From the NCBI GenBank assembly GCA_029242355.1, contig JAQWUC010000054.1:1-35201 (forward strand): a stretch of DNA of 35,201 bases. The letters run 5' to 3'. This DNA comes from Paracoccaceae bacterium (GTDB lineage Bacteria > Pseudomonadota > Alphaproteobacteria > Rhodobacterales > Rhodobacteraceae). The notes under the pieces are model-generated. The model ran no database searches. It worked only from the letters and a program-made list of their open reading frames with translations, and was not told the origin of the DNA. A program made the position numbers and the translations under genes. Numbering within the stretch: position 1 is the stretch's first letter; each line of letters begins with the position of its first letter. Positions 20,045 through 29,546 of this stretch are shown here, in pieces.

Positions 20045-20062
20045 ATCTTCATATATGAAGAT
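20045..20062. promoter_or_regulatory. Perfect 18-bp palindrome ATCTTCATATATGAAGAT, candidate operator upstream of the liv-type operon
   Basis: Read directly; no T-tract follows, and it lies between the DMT transporter stop and the substrate-binding-protein start. Confidence 0.5.
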
Positions 20063-20108
20063 TATATAACTTTTACAGGAAATAATATGCAAATCGCCTC
20101 AGCGGTGA

Positions 20109-21371
20109 TTGCGTGTTAGAACCAACAAATTCATTTGTTTCTGGGAGGAAATCATGATTAATAAATTAATTTTAGGAATAGGAACATCGTTAGTTCTTTC
20201 CTTAATGGGATTAACGACTACCGCATCTGCAAAAGTAGAAGGTGATACAATAACGCTTGGATCGTCCATCTCCTTAACTGGTAAGTACGCTACAAACGGA
20301 CTACATACTCAAAGAGGGTATGATTATGCTGTAGACGTGATTAATAACTCAGGTGGAGTAAAGGTAGGTGGCAAGACCTATAAACTCGCTGTTAAATACT
20401 ATGACGATGAGTCGACACCAGCGCGAGGAGCTCAACTTGCCGAACGACTTATCCAACAGGATGGAATCGAATTTATGCTTGGACCATACAGTTCGGGAAT
20501 GACAAAAGCTATTGCGCCAGTCTCAGAAAAATTTGGGGTGCCAATGGTAGAGGCAGAGGGAGCATCTAGGTCTCTTTTTACTCAGGGCTATAAATATCTT
20601 TTCGCGGTGCTTTCAACTTCTGAGCAGTATTTATCAACTGCCATAGAGCTAGCGGCACAATCATCCTCAGACCCTTCATCAGTAAGAGTTGCGATGGCCT
20701 TCGAAAGCGACCCTTTCTCGATGGATGTTAGAGCAGGAGTAGTTGACGCAATAAATAAATATGGCATGAAAACAGTTATTGATGACCAATTACCAGCTGA
20801 TCTTTCGGACATGTCAACTACTTTAACTAAAGTAAAGGCCTTGAAGCCAGATATACTCATCGTATCAGGTCATTCTAAAGGTGCTGCAACAGCTGCTCGA
20901 CAAATAAATGAGATGAAAATCAACTTACCAATGATTGCAATGACACATTGCGAGGCAGCAAAAGTGCAAGAAAAATTTCCTAAGGCGGCCAATGGTTTTC
21001 TTTGCCCAACACAGTGGGTTGAGACTCTATCAAAATCAGATGCCATGTTTGGAACTGCCGCAGAATGGAACGCAGGGTTTAAAAAAGCTCACCCAAGTTA
21101 TTCGTCTGTGCCTTACCAATCTGCCCAGGCTTCAGCAGCGGTTTATGTCTTCAAGGAAGCGTTTGAAGCAGCAAACAACTTTGATCAAGATGATGTAAGA
21201 GACGCGATTTCTGGAGTTGAAATGGAGACATTTTATGGAGATATAAAGTTTTCTGATGCGGGTAATAATATTGCAAAGCCAATGTTTATGCGGCAGATTG
21301 ACTCTAGTGGAAGCTATAACTTAGTTGAATCGTCAAAAGATATGACCTTTCCAAGAAACGTTTCATACTAA
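20109..21371 (+). CDS. Branched-chain amino acid / amide ABC transporter substrate-binding protein; start probably 20154
   Basis: Signal peptide MINKLILGIGTSLVLSLMGLTTTASA followed by ITLGSSISLTGKYATNGLHTQRGYDYAVDVINNSGGV...KLAVKYYDDESTPARGAQLAERLI; gggagga RBS precedes ATG at 20154. Confidence 0.93.
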   Translation: MRVRTNKFICFWEEIMINKLILGIGTSLVLSLMGLTTTASAKVEGDTITLGSSISLTGKYATNGLHTQRGYDYAVDVINNSGGVKVGGKTYKLAVKYYDDESTPARGAQLAERLIQQDGIEFMLGPYSSGMTKAIAPVSEKFGVPMVEAEGASRSLFTQGYKYLFAVLSTSEQYLSTAIELAAQSSSDPSSVRVAMAFESDPFSMDVRAGVVDAINKYGMKTVIDDQLPADLSDMSTTLTKVKALKPDILIVSGHSKGAATAARQINEMKINLPMIAMTHCEAAKVQEKFPKAANGFLCPTQWVETLSKSDAMFGTAAEWNAGFKKAHPSYSSVPYQSAQASAAVYVFKEAFEAANNFDQDDVRDAISGVEMETFYGDIKFSDAGNNIAKPMFMRQIDSSGSYNLVESSKDMTFPRNVSY

Positions 21372-21391
21372 AACATTTTAAACGCCTATCA

Positions 21392-21426
21392 GAGGAAAGC
21401 AACTTATTGCTTTCCTCCTTTTTTTT
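21392..21426 (+). terminator. Rho-independent terminator/attenuator between the substrate-binding protein and permease genes
   Basis: GAGGAAAGCAA-CTTA-TTGCTTTCCTC perfect 11-bp stem followed by CTTTTTTTT. Confidence 0.9.
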
Positions 21427-21452
21427 AATTTAATTTACTACTGGAATTAAAT

Positions 21453-22358
21453 ATGCTTGATAATATTCAGCTACTCTTCGTATGGGCACCTATAATAAAC
21501 GTACAAATCATTTTAGAAGGTATTTTTCTTGGAGCAGTCTTTGCTTTAAGCGCTTATGGTCTCGCGCTTGTTTGGGGTGTCATGAATATAAAAAATCTCG
21601 CCCAGGGTGATTTTGTGATCATGGGCGGATATCTATCCTTAGCATTTAGTCAGTACAATCTTAGTATTTTTTTAATATTACCGCTCGTTATGATCATAAT
21701 GTTTTTTTACGGTTTAATCGTTTATCGCCTTATGATACGGCGCGTAATCGATCAAGATATGTTTACGTCTCTTCTTGCAACGTTTGGACTCTCTCTCTTA
21801 ATGCAACAGGTTATGAACTTAATTTGGGGTCCAGAAGTACAAATCATTGATTTAGATTTTCCTGTCTATGACGCGTTTGATGGATTTGTAACTATACCTT
21901 CAATTAAAATCATCTCATTAATACTTGCCGGAATGCTCTCCTTAGGAATTGTTCTTTTTATGAAAAAATCAAGAACGGGACAAGCGATTCGAGCTACAGC
22001 ACAGGATCCACGAGCAGCCAGAGTTCTTGGAATTGATACTGATAAAATTTATGAATTCACATTCTCACTAAATTCAGCCATCTGTGGGGCGGCCGGGGTG
22101 TTTGTATCAGTGATTTGGGTGCTTCAACCCTTTTATGGTATAACATATTCAGTGCGATCATTCGCTATAGTAACAGCAGCAGGACTCGGGAACTTGCCTG
22201 CAGTAATAACTGCAGGTTTTGGGATTGGACTTTTCGAAAAATATGTTGGAGCAATAATAGGAACTGCCTACGAAGTAGCAGCACCGGTCTCGATGTTATT
22301 GATCGTTCTCGTTTTCAGACAAATTAGTATGAAAAAGAATAGGCAGGCCGTAAAATGA
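21453..22358 (+). CDS. livH: Branched-chain amino acid ABC transporter permease (LivH-like)
   Basis: GIFLGAVFALSAYGLALVWGVMNIKNLAQGDFVIMGGY, AIRATAQDPRAARVLGID. Confidence 0.92.
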   Translation: MLDNIQLLFVWAPIINVQIILEGIFLGAVFALSAYGLALVWGVMNIKNLAQGDFVIMGGYLSLAFSQYNLSIFLILPLVMIIMFFYGLIVYRLMIRRVIDQDMFTSLLATFGLSLLMQQVMNLIWGPEVQIIDLDFPVYDAFDGFVTIPSIKIISLILAGMLSLGIVLFMKKSRTGQAIRATAQDPRAARVLGIDTDKIYEFTFSLNSAICGAAGVFVSVIWVLQPFYGITYSVRSFAIVTAAGLGNLPAVITAGFGIGLFEKYVGAIIGTAYEVAAPVSMLLIVLVFRQISMKKNRQAVK

Positions 22359-23410
22359 CTACTAAAAAAACTATTCTCACATATACGGGTCTTGGCTTAT
22401 TCGGCATATTAGGACCGTTTTTATTCCCAGCTTACACATTATCAATTGCGTACTTATGGATGATGGTCCTGATGGCCTCAACTTGGGATATCTTAGGAGG
22501 TCAAATGGGTTATAATTCGCTTGGAAACATAACTTTTTTTGGAATTGGTATGTACGTCTCAGCGGTTGTTCAAATTTCAGTTTTTTATCCGGGAGGTGTA
22601 GCAGAATATACCTCTGCAATGGGATCGATAAAACCTGAATTTTCTAATAATCAGTATTTTACTGGCCTATATCTTGGTATTTTAGCTGCAGGTATAATCG
22701 CTATGCTGTTCTCTCTTGTGTTTGGATCTTTCATGTTTGGACTAAGAGGGCCCTATTTCGCGATAGGCTCACTGGGTCTTGCGATTGCAGCGGCGGAGAT
22801 AACTACTACCATTGATTATGTCGGCGGCGCCTCAGGTATATCCATGCCATTATTTCCAGGCGACATAGAATTCCGTTCTGTATTTTTTTATGTTTTGTGC
22901 TTTTTGATAACCTTAACGGCACATTTTTTATTACGCTGGCTTTTTTCCACGCAGTTTGGCCTTGCTATAAATGCTATTAGAGACGACGAAGACAAAGCTG
23001 AGGCTATGGGGATCCCCACCAGAATATATAAACAAATAGGATGGGGCATAACCGCATTCTTTATGGGAGCAATGGGCGCAGTAGCCGGTAACATGGCTGG
23101 ATTTATTGACAAAGAGGTAGCATATCCTATTCCAACTTTTGGAATATTTATGGTGGCTATGGTTCTATTGGGTGGGAAAGGTACACTTTGGGGCCCAGTT
23201 CTTGGTGCAATAATCTTTCATGTTATAAAAGAAACTACTTGGACTTACCTACTTGGTTGGCAATGGGTTGCACTGGGGTTAATACTCATCGTAAATATTG
23301 TTTATTTTCAACAGGGTCTAATGGGTTGGCTGCAAAGCCGCTACCCTGAAATGTTTGGAATTGTAGTAGATAAAACAAATTTGCAAACCAAAGAACAAAG
23401 CAAGGCCTAA
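22355..23410 (+). CDS. livM: Branched-chain amino acid ABC transporter permease (LivM-like)
   Basis: ASTWDILGGQMGYNSLGNITFFGIGMY, AINAIRDDEDKAEAMGIP; overlaps livH by 4 bp. Confidence 0.92.
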   Translation: MTTKKTILTYTGLGLFGILGPFLFPAYTLSIAYLWMMVLMASTWDILGGQMGYNSLGNITFFGIGMYVSAVVQISVFYPGGVAEYTSAMGSIKPEFSNNQYFTGLYLGILAAGIIAMLFSLVFGSFMFGLRGPYFAIGSLGLAIAAAEITTTIDYVGGASGISMPLFPGDIEFRSVFFYVLCFLITLTAHFLLRWLFSTQFGLAINAIRDDEDKAEAMGIPTRIYKQIGWGITAFFMGAMGAVAGNMAGFIDKEVAYPIPTFGIFMVAMVLLGGKGTLWGPVLGAIIFHVIKETTWTYLLGWQWVALGLILIVNIVYFQQGLMGWLQSRYPEMFGIVVDKTNLQTKEQSKA

Positions 23411-23412
23411 TT

Positions 23413-24156
23413 ATGAATGATATCATTGAAGTTAAAGAAGTTTCAAAGTCATATGGCGGGGTAAAGGCCAACATTGATATATCGATGGTGGTTAAAAAAG
23501 GTTCTATTACTGGAATTATTGGGCCAAACGGTTGTGGTAAAACAACTCTCTTCAACTCAATTGTGGGATATCATCCTATCGATAGCGGTTCCATAAAATT
23601 TGCTGGTAGAGAAATCTCAAAACTATTAGTTGGCGATATTGCAAGGTTAGGTTTATTGAGAACTTTTCAACAAACTCGTATTTACTCTAAAATGAATTGT
23701 GTTGATAACATGCAAATTTCAGTGTCCAGAAGAAAAGATGCCAAATACGGTCTATTTGCCAGTAGAAAAGGTGAGATTAAACAAAAAGCAGAACATTTGT
23801 TGGATTTTGTTGGCCTTTATTCTAAGAGAAATCTTATTTCAGGAGATCTTTCTTTTGGCCAACAAAAGCTTTTAGAATTTGCAATGGCGTTGATGAATGA
23901 ACCCAAAGTCCTTCTTTTAGATGAACCTACAGCAGGTATTAATCCAACATTAATAAATGGGTTAATTGACAGGCTCCAAAAAGCTAATCAAGAATTAGGC
24001 ATAACATTGTGCGTTATCGAACATAATATGCGAGTTATTATGAATTTAGCATCAGACATTTATTGTTTATCTAACGGAAAAATGTTAGCGAGTGGCAAGC
24101 CAAAAGACCTTCAGAATGATCCAAAAGTGATCGATGCATACTTGGGAGGTCATTAA
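23413..24156 (+). CDS. livG: ABC transporter ATP-binding protein (LivG-like)
   Basis: Walker A GPNGCGKTTL, signature LSFGQQKLLEFAMAL, Walker B VLLLDEPTAGINP. Confidence 0.94.
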   Translation: MNDIIEVKEVSKSYGGVKANIDISMVVKKGSITGIIGPNGCGKTTLFNSIVGYHPIDSGSIKFAGREISKLLVGDIARLGLLRTFQQTRIYSKMNCVDNMQISVSRRKDAKYGLFASRKGEIKQKAEHLLDFVGLYSKRNLISGDLSFGQQKLLEFAMALMNEPKVLLLDEPTAGINPTLINGLIDRLQKANQELGITLCVIEHNMRVIMNLASDIYCLSNGKMLASGKPKDLQNDPKVIDAYLGGH

Positions 24157-25052
24157 TGGCTAAAACATCAGATGTAACAAAATTAAATCAAAAGAAAAAT
24201 TTAACAAAAGAAGTTACTGGATACGGTGCCGGTTCTGTAGATTTAGTAATGTCTGTCGATCAAGTTGCAAAGGAGGCCGCATCAATATCTAAAAATGCCC
24301 CTTCAGTCAAAGCTTTGGAATTGTTAACTGACAACCAAACCTTTTTGTCAATTAAAGATTTAAGGGCTGGTTATGGTAAGATGGAAATCTTACATAATTT
24401 CAATCTCCGAATAAGGAAAGGACAGTCTTTATGTCTTATTGGACCCAATGGAGCTGGAAAATCGACTATATTGCACTCTATTTTTGGTTTCACTAATATC
24501 TTCTCCGGTAAAATAGAAATTAATGGCGAAGATGTTACTAATCTCACACCATCACAAAAATTAGCAAAGGCTGGAATAGCCTATATTTTGCAAGATAAAT
24601 CAGTATTTCCTCAAATGACTGTTGAAGAAAATCTGTTAATGGGTGGATTCTTGAAAGGTAAGCCTAAAGAAGCTCAAGAATCGGCCGAAATGGTCTTTGA
24701 TAAGTATTCTCGGCTAGCAGAGCGACGGAACAAACCAGCCGGTGTGCTTTCAGGAGGCGAAAGAAGACTTTTAGAAATCTCTAGAGCTTTGGTAATGCAA
24801 CCAGATGTCCTTCTGGTTGATGAACCCTCTATCGGCCTTGAACCACGGTTTATTGACATGGTTTTCGGTATTCTGAAAGACCTTCAGCAAAAAGATGGAA
24901 AAACAATAATTATGGTTGAACAAAACGCTAAGAAAGGTTTAGCCTTTGCCGATCTTGGGTATGTACTCGTCTCTGGTGAAACTGCGATTGCGGATGAAGG
25001 AAATAAACTTCTTGATAATCCTGATGTTGGCAGGCTTTTTCTAGGTGGTTAA
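24156..25052 (+). CDS. livF: ABC transporter ATP-binding protein (LivF-like) with ~60-aa N-terminal extension
   Basis: Core LSIKDLRAGYGKMEILHNFNL..., Walker A GPNGAGKST, LSGGERRLLEISRAL, VLLVDEPSIGLEP; preceded by non-ABC residues MAKTSDVTKLNQKKNLTKEV...ALELLTDNQT. Confidence 0.92.
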   Translation: MAKTSDVTKLNQKKNLTKEVTGYGAGSVDLVMSVDQVAKEAASISKNAPSVKALELLTDNQTFLSIKDLRAGYGKMEILHNFNLRIRKGQSLCLIGPNGAGKSTILHSIFGFTNIFSGKIEINGEDVTNLTPSQKLAKAGIAYILQDKSVFPQMTVEENLLMGGFLKGKPKEAQESAEMVFDKYSRLAERRNKPAGVLSGGERRLLEISRALVMQPDVLLVDEPSIGLEPRFIDMVFGILKDLQQKDGKTIIMVEQNAKKGLAFADLGYVLVSGETAIADEGNKLLDNPDVGRLFLGG

Positions 25053-25067
25053 AGAAAAGCAGTTTGA

Positions 25068-26294
25068 ATGTTTTTTGACGTTAAACAAAAATCAATATTA
25101 TTACCAACTGTTTGCATTTCGTCTATTCTATCTCTCGTAAGCTTTGCACTTTGGCCCGTTTTTCTGATTGAGTTACGTCATTCATGGGCACTATCAAATA
25201 TTGAAATTGGATTAATAAGCGGGGCGTATTTTTTTGGTTACGTCATTGCTACCCCACTTTTTGTAGGTTTTACGGATAAATTTGATGCTAAATGGATCTT
25301 CATCTGCGGCTGCATAGTAGCTACAATAGGAAATCTAGGTTTTCTTTTTATTGTTGAGGGGTTCTGGGGTGCAATGATATTTTGGCCATTTGTGGGAGCA
25401 GGTTTGGCTGGAACATATATGCCAGGTCTACAAATTCTTAATGCTCGCCTAAAAGATACGGAGCGAATTAGCGCCGTTCCATGGTACACATCATGTTTTG
25501 GAATCGGAACTGGACTGTCCTATTTCATAATGGGAAACATAATCGAAAAATTTAATTATCATTTTGCCGCTGCACTAAGCCTTCTTGGACTTAGTTTGAG
25601 TATGGTAATAATAATAAGCTTAGTACAACCTATTCCAATATTAATAAATTCTACAATTGATAGGCATCCATTAGATTTTCGTCCTGTCTTTAAAAGATCT
25701 AGATCTATGAGTTATATACTTGCTTACGGTGCCCATACTTTTGAACTTTTTGCTTACCGTTCATGGAGTGTCGCATTATTCTTTTTCCTTGGCACAAAAA
25801 GCTCACCAACCTTATCAATGACAACCATAACATCGATTGTTAGTTTAATTACTTTAACAGGAATGATTGCTTCTATACTGGGTGCCAAAGTGGCACAAAA
25901 ATACAACAGAAACGACGTAATTATTTTAATTGGATTGAGTAGTTTTCTTGTGGCAATTTTTGCCGCAATTTCAGTTAACACCATCCTTGTATTAGCTATC
26001 ATTATCCTTTGGATCTATAATTTTTTTATTATGCTTGATTCTGGGGCCCTTACAGCTGGAGCCATTGAATCTAGTGACCCAGATATAAGAGGGGCAGTCC
26101 TGGCAGTTCATTCAGTGGTAGGATTTACTGGAGGTGCGCTCGGAGGACCTTTAATTGGCTTAATTTTAGATCACTTTGGAGGTGAAACTTCAGAAGTTGC
26201 ATGGAGATGTGCTCTAATTTTTATGGGATTAGGATCACTCATAGTCTTTTTAATTCAACTCAGATTTCGTTCATCAAAAAATCTTAAAGATTAA
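25068..26294 (+). CDS. MFS transporter
   Basis: 12-TM-like hydrophobic profile; IGLISGAYFFGYVIATPLFVGFTDKFDAKWIFICG and GFTGGALGGPLIGLILDHFGG. Confidence 0.87.
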   Translation: MFFDVKQKSILLPTVCISSILSLVSFALWPVFLIELRHSWALSNIEIGLISGAYFFGYVIATPLFVGFTDKFDAKWIFICGCIVATIGNLGFLFIVEGFWGAMIFWPFVGAGLAGTYMPGLQILNARLKDTERISAVPWYTSCFGIGTGLSYFIMGNIIEKFNYHFAAALSLLGLSLSMVIIISLVQPIPILINSTIDRHPLDFRPVFKRSRSMSYILAYGAHTFELFAYRSWSVALFFFLGTKSSPTLSMTTITSIVSLITLTGMIASILGAKVAQKYNRNDVIILIGLSSFLVAIFAAISVNTILVLAIIILWIYNFFIMLDSGALTAGAIESSDPDIRGAVLAVHSVVGFTGGALGGPLIGLILDHFGGETSEVAWRCALIFMGLGSLIVFLIQLRFRSSKNLKD

Positions 26295-26327
26295 AAATAA
26301 TTTTATAAATAAAAAAAATGTTTTAAA

Positions 26328-26412
26328 TGGTACGGGTGAAGGGACTTGAACCCCCACGCCTCACGGCGCCAGAACCTAAATCTGGTGCGTCTACCAATTC
26401 CGCCACACCCGC
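26328..26412 (-). tRNA. tRNA-Leu (anticodon TAG), CCA encoded
   Basis: Reverse complement GCGGGTGTGGCGGAATTGGTAGACGCACCAGATTTAGGTTCTGGCGCCGTGAGGCGTGGGGGTTCAAGTCCCTTCACCCGTACCA, with the long variable arm of tRNA-Leu. Confidence 0.97.
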
Positions 26413-26760
26413 ACTTTACGTTACACAAAAGCTAACTCAGATTACTTAACATCGATTTTCAAAGGTTTCTAGAGCTTATTTCTTTAAAGTTTTATCGCAA
26501 TTTCTATCAAAGTGTTTGTTAACGTTAAACCAAGAAAAAAACTTTTAACATTTCACAAAAATGAGCACTTTTTAATCTTTTCTGCCTAATAAATAGGCAT
26601 TAAAGGGATTTTGTTAAGATTAATTTCCACAACAAACTAGTATCTATTGATAGATCGACCAATCTCTGTCACCAGCTACAACTTAGCCGGTGAGTAATAT
26701 TTTGTAATAAACTACAAACAAGTTCCAAAGTTTAATGCAATTTGTAGATTGGAAATGTGA

Positions 26761-27102
<342 letters not shown>

Positions 27103-27155
27103 CGAGACCCTTGCTGACGAAAAACTTTTCACGAAACATGAAGAAAGAGGAAAAA

Positions 27156-28565
27156 ATGAGTGAGATTAATAAGGTATTAAAGTCAATTAAAGATAACGAA
27201 ATAGAGTATGTGGATATACGATTCACCGACCCTAGAGGGAAGCTTCAACACGTTACTGTCATCGAAGATCAAGTGGATGAAGATTTCCTAAGTGATGGAT
27301 TTATGTTTGATGGCTCATCAATTGCAGGTTGGAAATCAATATAGCAATCTGATATGAAACTAATACCTGACTGTGAATCCGCTTATGTTGATCCCTTCTA
27401 CGCGGAGAAAACATTATGCCTACATTGTAATGTTGTGGAACCAGACACGCTAGAACCATATGGAAGAGATCCACGAGGAACTGCCTTGAAAGCCGAAGAG
27501 TACTTAAAATCTACAGGGATAGGAGACACTGCTTTCTTTGGACCCGAAGCAGAGTTCTTTTTGTTTGATGATGTCCGGTTTTCGAATTCAATGAATAAAG
27601 TTGGCTTTGAAGTAGATGCCACTGATGCGGCGTGGAATACAAATTCTGATTATGAAATGGGAAACATGGGTCATCGCCCAGGAGTGAAAGGTGGATACTT
27701 TCCTGTTAACCCAACTGATGCTGCGCAAGATATTCGCTCCGAAATGCTTTCAACAATGCGACGAATGGGGATGAAGGTTGACAAACATCACCACGAAGTA
27801 GCCTCCTGTCAACATGAACTTGGGTTGATATTTGACTCCCTGACAAAACAAGCTGATGAATTGCAGAAGTATAAATATATTATTCATAATGTAGCTAACG
27901 CTTATGGCAAGAGTGCGACATTTATGCCAAAGCCTGTCGCTGGAGACAATGGGACTGGCATGCATGTAAATATGTCAATTTGGAAGGACGGGAAGCCGTT
28001 ATTTGCGGGAGATAAATACGCTGATTTGTCTGATGATGCATTGTTTTTTATTGGAGGAATACTAAAGCACGCCCCCGCTTTAAATGCGATAACTAACCCG
28101 TCTACTAATTCATATAAAAGGTTAATCCCTGGTTTTGAAGCCCCCGTTTTACGCGCATATTCGGCAAGAAATCGGTCAGGTTGTGTTCGAATACCATGGG
28201 CGGAATCTCCAAAAGCTAAGAGAGTAGAAGCAAGATTTCCAGATCCATCTGCCAACCCGTATCTAGCTTTCTCAGCTCTATTGATGGCGGGATTAGATGG
28301 GATAAAAAACAAAACGGATCCAGGAGAAGCCTCCGATAAGGATCTTTATGATTTACCCCCAGAGCAATTAGAAGGGATACCAACTGTCTGTGGCAGTCTC
28401 CGGGAAGCTCTCGTAGCGTTAGAACACGACCATAATTTTTTGTTAGCTGGCGATGTTTTCACAAGAGATCAACTTAAAGGGTACATGGATTTAAAGTGGG
28501 AAGAGGTACATAACTACGAGCACACGCCTCATCCCATTGAGTATAGTATGTATTACTCTTGCTAA
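27156..28565 (+). pseudogene. glnA: Glutamine synthetase interrupted by an in-frame TAG at codon 63 (27342-27344); possible pseudogene, split gene or readthrough
   Basis: MSEINKVLKSIKDNEIEYVDIRFTDPRGKLQHVTVIEDQVDEDFLSDGFMFDGSSIAGWKSI[*][23 protein letters not shown]...continues in the same frame to [16 protein letters not shown]. Confidence 0.9.
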
Positions 28566-28605
28566 TAAATTCTATAGAAAATAGAAGCTAAATCAGAAGA
28601 TATTT

Positions 28606-29400
28606 CTATACCAACACTGTCTCTAATGTTCGCTTTTGATAATTTGTTAGCTTTGAATACGGTACAACAAAGGTATGAATACTGAATAGCACTGTGTCAC
28701 TAAGGGGAAGTTTTTTTAAAGTTTGTCGCTCTACTCTCATAAATTGCGACAATTTTTTGTGTGAATTTCCCTTTTCATCTTGTTCAAGGCGAGGTTGAAA
28801 AAGTTCGTAATCGTCATAAAGTAAGAAGTTAGCCCGCCATATTGGTAGTTCAGATTTAAGATTTCTGAACATTTTTTCAATCCGGAGCGCAATATCCGGT
28901 TTATATTCTTTGACGGGTCCATGTATTGATGTTAATGATTTATTTTTTTTCTCACTGAGCGTCCATGAAGCAGGAAAACATAGGACAGCAGCACGCAAAA
29001 CATGCTCAAGACCTTCTTTTCGAAGTAATAAAAGGTCTTCTTGTACCAAGCTGGAAGCAACTCTTAGTGGATCTTTCTTCAGTAAATCAACCTCGACACC
29101 ATCAGGCCTAATCACTTTATTACCACTAAAGGAATACTGCGCGTTTTTCTTTACTTCTCCAATCACAAACTTTAGTAATTCCATACAAGCGTTATCTGTT
29201 TCGAAATTATTGAAATATACCTTATCTTGTTTTGTATCCAATAACTCTTGACGGTAGGCCATTTGAAGATGGAATACATCGTCTGTAACGAAAAAGCTAT
29301 CAGATTTAATTGGCTGAACACCAGGCAATCTTAACGTCACTGGATTCATCCATGGCGATAATTCTAAACGATCTTGGCATATGTATGGCATTTGCCCCAC
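28606..29400 (-). CDS. DUF3445 / heme-dependent oxidative N-demethylase alpha-subunit-like protein
   Basis: LLKKDPLRVASSLVQEDLLLLRKEGLEHVLRAAVLCFPASWTLSEKKNKSLTSIHGPVKEYKP, WRANFLLYDDYELFQPR, VERQTLKKLPLSDTVLFSIHTFVVPYSKL. Confidence 0.85.
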   Translation of the reverse strand: MGQMPYICQDRLELSPWMNPVTLRLPGVQPIKSDSFFVTDDVFHLQMAYRQELLDTKQDKVYFNNFETDNACMELLKFVIGEVKKNAQYSFSGNKVIRPDGVEVDLLKKDPLRVASSLVQEDLLLLRKEGLEHVLRAAVLCFPASWTLSEKKNKSLTSIHGPVKEYKPDIALRIEKMFRNLKSELPIWRANFLLYDDYELFQPRLEQDEKGNSHKKLSQFMRVERQTLKKLPLSDTVLFSIHTFVVPYSKLTNYQKRTLETVLV

Positions 29401-29546
29401 CTTTGGTTATAGCACCAACTAAAAACAGATAATAAAGTTCTTAGTTTCAATGAAAAAAACCTATCATTTGTTTGCATTCATACTGTATACAGTGCCTAAT
29501 GAAAAAAAAATACTACAATTAGTGATTTAGCTACTAAAGTGGAAAA

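Noticed and set aside
25698-25712. AGATCTAGATCT palindrome
   Set aside because: Inside the MFS transporter coding sequence and explained by codons for KRSRSM; no regulatory context.
27902-28312. 136-aa antisense ORF across glnA
   Set aside because: Lies wholly opposite strongly conserved glnA codons; a shadow ORF. The same applies to the other antisense ORFs in the track (e.g. 4987-5271, 8188-8547, 9588-9881, 19365-19739, 20588-20860, 25238-25489, 30545-30856).
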